The notes beneath the pieces are model-generated. The model did no database searches and was not told where the DNA came from. It saw only the letters and a program-made list of their open reading frames with translations. A stretch of 64,000 nucleotides of DNA from Nelumbo lutea (Eukaryota; Streptophyta; Magnoliopsida; Proteales; Nelumbonaceae). This document shows positions 59,929 to 64,000 of this stretch, piece by piece. The position numbers and the translations under genes are program-made. Where the stretch lies: the NCBI GenBank assembly GCA_022828595.1, contig JAKGHH010000005.1, forward strand, positions 61,871,655 through 61,935,654. The letters are read 5' to 3'. The number at the start of each line of letters is the position of its first letter. The stretch's first letter is position 1.

Positions 59929-60345
59929 TTGACCTGACCAGGCCAAGCTGGGGACAGATTAGGTGCCGAGCTGACTGAGCCAAGCTGAGCAGGTTAGGTG
60001 CCGAACTGACTGGATCGAGCTGGGCAGGTTAGGTGCCGAACTGACTAGGTCGAGCTGGGCAGGTTAGGTGCCGAATTGACTGGGCCGAGCTGCATATTAG
60101 GTGACGAGTTAACCAGAGGGTCGACCCGCCTATTAGGTGTCGAGCTAACCAGAGTGTCAAACTGCCTATTAGGTGCCAAGCTGACCAGAGTGCCGAGCTG
60201 CCTATTAGGTGACGAGCTGACCAGAGTGCCGAGCTACATATTAGGTGTCGAGCTGACCAGAGTGCCGAACTATCTAGAGGGCCGAGCTGCCTATTAGGTG
60301 ACGAGCTGACCAGAGGGCCAAGTTGATTGGTGGAGAGCTGGATTG
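59929..60345 (+). repeat. 35-36 bp minisatellite, two related unit types
   Basis: First about four units built on GCAGGTTAGGTGCCGAACTG and ACTGGGTCGAGCTGG (period about 35). Then about six units built on TATTAGGTGACGAGCTGACC and AGAGTGCCGAGCTGCC (period 36). Because 36 is a multiple of three, the plus-strand frame 60076-60297 repeats a 12-residue motif (LLGVELTRVPS-like), but it has no other sign of coding. Confidence 0.9.
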
Positions 60346-60359
60346 ATTGTTGAGCTTAA

Positions 60360-60730
60360 TAGTTCTTTAGAGACCTGCAATGAATCAATGTTAGAGGACC
60401 CGGGGTGGCCAACCCAGCGAAGTCGCTCCGATGCTTAAGTCAGTACTCTCATAGTAGATTGCGAGCTAAAAATATGAAGTATGAGAGCTAGAATATGCAT
60501 ACTTGCCCCCCTATACCATTGAGGTTGGTGCCTTTATATAGGCATTGTTTGGCGTGGGCTTCATGCACCGCATCCAAGATTTCCGAGAGGTCGCCTAAGT
60601 GGTCCGAGATTCTCGGAGACAACCGCCATGCACGTTGACCACCCTCCGGAACGTTTAGTATGTGGGCCAACTCCAAGGATCGTGGGAGTGTTAGGATATG
60701 CTTGCCGAATTTGTCGGTGAGCACATCTCG
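60360..60730 (+). mobile_element. LTR-like or transposon promoter region (tentative)
   Basis: GGACCCGGGGTGGCC, CTCCGATGCTTAAGTCAGTA and a TATA-like CCTTTATATAGG about 110 bp later follow the order common in plant LTR promoters. It lies between two minisatellites. No partner LTR or TG/CA boundary was identified. Confidence 0.4.
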
Positions 60731-60826
60731 CAGGTCGCCAGGTCGGCGCCTATGCTAGGCCGCCAGTTCGGCACCTATGCCAGGCCGCCAGTTCAGCACC
60801 TGTGCCAAATTGCCAGGTCGACAGTT
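60731..60826 (+). repeat. 33-34 bp minisatellite, about three units
   Basis: Units of GCCGCCAGTTCGGCACCTAT with GCCAG follow one another with substitutions. The composition resembles the array at 59929-60345, so both probably belong to one element. Confidence 0.8.
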
Positions 60827-62056
60827 GGAACAACATCAGCTTGACTAAGACAAATTATTATATAAGTGGTTCCGAGTGTCACCTAGTTGTTTCGAAATGC
60901 CATATGTTACAATGTCATTTGGAGGGCCATATCCGCCCTCATCAATCACCGTTAGTGCCTACAGTGCTTATTCAAGAACATGCAACACAGATGATGATGG
61001 TGGATCAATAGTGTTCTGCTGCTTTTTTAAGAGGGGAAATAACTCAAATTAGGCTTGGATTGGGTTTAAGAGAAAGGGCAATACAGGTTATTTTGAAAAG
61101 TTTTAGTGGCATTTAGGACTTTGGCTAGGCTTTAAAACACCCCTGATCAGTGATCACCACGTTAAGTGACTGAGCCATGTTTCACCATTTTAGACCTATT
61201 TTACCTTACCGGAGTGTGTTCGGATCTAGCCACAAATGCCATCTTAAAAACAAGTTTTTCAGATGTTAAACATTACCAAACACCACCTAAAACTTAATTA
61301 AAATTTGAATTTGATTTTGTTCAGAAATCTTGTATGCAGGTTCTAAGATATGAGTTATGTCAATTCAGAAATAATCGAATCAGATGTTGGGTTGAGTTTC
61401 GGAGATTTAAGCTGTGTTTGGTTTGAAAGACAAGGTAGGAAAAAGTAATCTTTCAAACCGAACACAGGGTTAAGAGTCCATCAACAGCCTACAGAATGGA
61501 AAGAAAATCGGTCTAGTCTAGCGTATAAACCATACCTCATTTGGCCGTGGAAAATTCTTCTTATCGATTAGCGAATAAATTAATCATATTATTAGCTAGA
61601 GTTTGGAGTTATATTTATAATATGCATGTAATGCTTGGTCCGAAACAATTGAGTCATTACTCTTGTTTATTTTTTTGAATCGAGTCATTACTCAATACCC
61701 ATACACGTACGACATTCCGCATAGCGCAGATTAATGGCGTGGTCCGTATGTATGTAGGGAAGTCCTACGTCAACCCACTCAACTCAGATATTTAAAACAT
61801 AACTAGATAAGAAAAGGAAAAACAAAGTGACCTTAGTTGACAAAAGTACTTCACGTAAAGTTATTGTAAAAAAGCATTTTATTTTAAACAGTAACAATGG
61901 TGTTCTTTACAAGAATTCGAGTCACCTTTGAAAGAAAATCTTTATCTTTAAACGCCTCGTCGGTTTTGTTTTACTATGTTAGTTTAATTGCTTAAACTAT
62001 TTAATTTATAGTGTTTCTTTATATGCATAGATACATAACATTTATATAGTATATAT
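60827..62056. other. Unannotated stretch with a mini-foldback
   Basis: No gene is visible. It contains the small foldback at 61411-61469; the remainder is AT-rich and not classified. Confidence 0.5.
61411..61469. mobile_element. Miniature foldback, about 60 bp
   Basis: GCTGTGTTTGGTTTGAAAG on the left is mirrored by CTTTCAAACCGAACACAGGG on the right with a loop of about 20 bp, flanked by TTA/TAA (61407-61410 and 61470-61472). It looks like a PIF/Harbinger-type MITE reduced to its terminal repeats. Confidence 0.7.
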
Positions 62057-62059
62057 TAA

Positions 62060-62669
62060 GGTCCTGTTAGTACTTTTCAAAGTATTTATTATATGTTTGA
62101 AAACATATATGAAAGTACAAGAAGTACATGAATAGATTTGTTTGATGTACTTTTTATTTTTAAAAATCATGAATTAAAAGTACAAAAAATATGAAAAGCA
62201 GTAAATCAACTTTTGATACTTCATTTTTTTTTTTAATCTTTGAAGTGTGTTTATACATCTCATCATGTGATAGTATATATAAATGTCACGTGAAAGTATA
62301 TGCATATTAATGTATTCGGTGACATTGGTTCAATATCCAAGTACTATGTGGTATATATGAATGTCTCATGGCATTTGAACATAATGATAATTGTATATAA
62401 TGTGACATTCATTTATGTTATCACATGATATGTAATCAAATGGCAGCATATTATTGATTTACATTCAAATATCACGTGGCATACACACATATAGAATATT
62501 TTGTTATGCCTAAATGTCATAATTTGATTTTACTCTGAAAAATATGTTTTTTGAAAAATGTTATCTAAATTAATTTTAAAAGTAAAAGAACGAAACAAAA
62601 AATATACCACATACTTTGTACTTTAGTATTGTTAAAAGTACAAAGCACGAAGTACAAACAAATAAGGCC
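62060..62669. mobile_element. PIF/Harbinger-type MITE, full length
   Basis: TAA at 62057-62059 and 62670-62672. GGTCCTGTTAGTACTTTT on the left, and as reverse complement GGCCTTATTTGTTTGTACTT on the right. Repeated GGCA/TGCC and CACGTG-like motifs. The copy in MRL1 intron 14 (17295) matches its right half. Confidence 0.8.
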
Positions 62670-62689
62670 TAAATTTGGTTCATATTTGA

Positions 62690-63335
62690 AAAATTTTGTT
62701 ATAAACCAAGTTTGAAAATATTGTCATTAATTTGTTTACAAAGACCCCCTTGGCTGTTAAGTCAAATGACGGAAAGCATTAAATTACCAAAATACATACT
62801 AAACTTTTTTCTATTTTCTTTTTCTTGCCTTTTTTCTCTTTAAACCTATTTAACATAGGAAATGGATATCTAGTCTTGCAAAGTGAATTTGTTTGTTTTA
62901 ATTGCTGGTTATCTTCCCTTCCATGATCAAAACATCATGGCCATTTACAAGAAGATTTACAAGGGTGAGTTCCGATGCCCTTGCTGGTGCACCTCGGAGC
63001 TTATTAATTAGCTCCTATCTCGTCTTATCGACACAAATCCCTTTATTCTGTTAATATTCTCTATTGAATGTTTCAAAACCGTTGTTTTTATTATAGTCAT
63101 TTCACCTAACTTCAATGGAGAAGACAATGAACAATATAAAAAGGGTAGTTTGGACATTTACAAAACTTTAAACAGTCTGGTGAAATTTTTTTAGAAGTTA
63201 ATTGACAGAATGTTAATAAAAGGGGGTCTTTGTCTAACGGCTAAAGTTCAGAGGGGTCTTTATTTCAAAAAACGTACAGGGGGGCTTTGTCACTGACTCG
63301 ATAGTACAAGGGGGGTTATTTATAATTTACCCTTT
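62690..63335. mobile_element. Mutator-like MITE
   Basis: The right end reads GGGGGGTTATTTATAATTTACCC; as reverse complement it starts GGGTAAATTATAAATA, a common plant Mutator-like start. ACAAAGACCCCCTTGGCTG on the left mirrors GGGGGTCTTTGT on the right. No transposase. The left boundary is approximate. Confidence 0.6.
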
Positions 63336-63544
63336 AACTAAATATATTATAATTCTCTTCCTTTGTAATTTTAAATACATTGATATTTTTTTTTCCTCTG
63401 ATTTCCACTTTTCTACGTAGTTAAAAAAATCTTCATTTTCATTAAGCTCTATAAAAGATTCCTAAGTTGTTTAAGGTGGGAGGCTTGGCATGTCCAATGC
63501 TTTTTGACTAAAATTTTGAAATGGAAGTGTTAAGCAATGATTCC

Positions 63545-63730
63545 TAGGTTGCGTCGTGAAAACATTTGATTCGTGACATTTGTCAAACGTCGTTGATTAT
63601 TTTATAAACGTTGTGGAAAGTTTTCGCAACACTAAAGATCACGACGTTTTCATATATGTCGTCGAAAACGTACTACGACGTTTGGATAGCTTTCGACGAC
63701 GTTCAGGAAACGTCGTCAAAACCCTGTTTT
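63545..63730. repeat. ACGTCG/CGACGT-rich subterminal-type repeat
   Basis: At least eight copies of ACGTCGT or its complement occur in about 185 bp in both orientations (for example CACGACGTTT, GTCGTCGAAAACG, TACGACGTTTGG, TTCGACGACGTTC, AACGTCGTC). Such arrays are characteristic of subterminal regions of CACTA or related DNA transposons. No CACTA terminus was found in the window. Confidence 0.65.
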
Positions 63731-64000
63731 TTTTTAACAAAAACTAATCAGAAAGGTCTCCGACCATGGAAGCGGTCTCCCTCTGAAAGTAACTCAAATT
63801 TCCTTTAGAAAGGCCTGAGAAAGGGCCTTTCTTTGTCATGTGGCAGAAGGCTATATGGGGCTGACTTTGACCCTTGAAGGCTTGAAGGAGAGCGTGTTGC
63901 AAACGCCTAGTCCTTTGGGAATTGAGATGACCTCCGCCTAATTAAGCTAACAGTCATGCAAATCCCTTTCCTATACGGCTCAGTCTAGCTAGCATATATA
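63731..64000. other. Right edge, unannotated
   Basis: No feature is recognised. The adjoining ACGTCG element may extend into it. Confidence 0.5.

Noticed and set aside
60076..60297. Open frame with a 12-residue repeat (LLGVELTRV-like) as a repetitive protein
   Set aside because: The period of the minisatellite is 36 bp, a multiple of three, so an open repeated frame is expected. No signal, domain or splice context supports coding.

Overview
This window is nuclear DNA from a flowering plant: many small exons with GT-AG introns, introns up to 7 kb, a plant pentatricopeptide-repeat gene for chloroplast rbcL mRNA, and heavy LINE, SINE, Copia, hAT, PIF/Harbinger-like and Mutator-like content. I cannot name the species. 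There are no operons, CRISPR arrays or bacterial-type genes.

Only two protein-coding genes could be built, and they converge. (1) On the plus strand, about 2428-13769, lie the 3' ten exons of a 5'-3' exoribonuclease of the XRN2/3/4 type; its catalytic N-terminal exons lie left of base 1. One intron is 7.1 kb and packed with transposons. A partial tandem copy of one exon sits just upstream of that exon. The Gly/Arg-rich tail is out of frame by one base near 13391. (2) On the minus strand, 34326 down to 15200, is a complete MRL1-like pentatricopeptide-repeat gene. I reconstructed 19 exons that join without a frame break into 1125 codons. Its introns hold LINE, SINE, LTR and MITE insertions, including a 2.9 kb LINE in sense orientation.

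From 34.5 to 43.2 kb, upstream of MRL1, is a stack of nested transposons. A tourist-like element with an hAT MITE inside starts only about 150 bp before the MRL1 start codon. Abutting it is a Mutator-like inverted-repeat element that itself holds an hAT MITE and a complete but decayed Ty1/Copia element (LTRs 37505-37743 and 42418-42660). From 43 to 49 kb come more MITEs. From 49 to 57 kb I see no gene and little recognisable repeat. The right end (57-64 kb) has further nested MITEs, a 35-36 bp minisatellite near 60 kb, a Mutator-like MITE and an ACGTCG-rich fragment.

The best-supported structural result is a set of eight hAT-type MITEs. In each, 8-bp target-site duplications can be read directly (perfect or with 1-2 mismatches), including one hAT inserted exactly in the terminal repeat of another. 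I found no convincing previously undescribed gene system. Exon coordinates were read by eye from splice sites and codon phase and may be off by a base in places.
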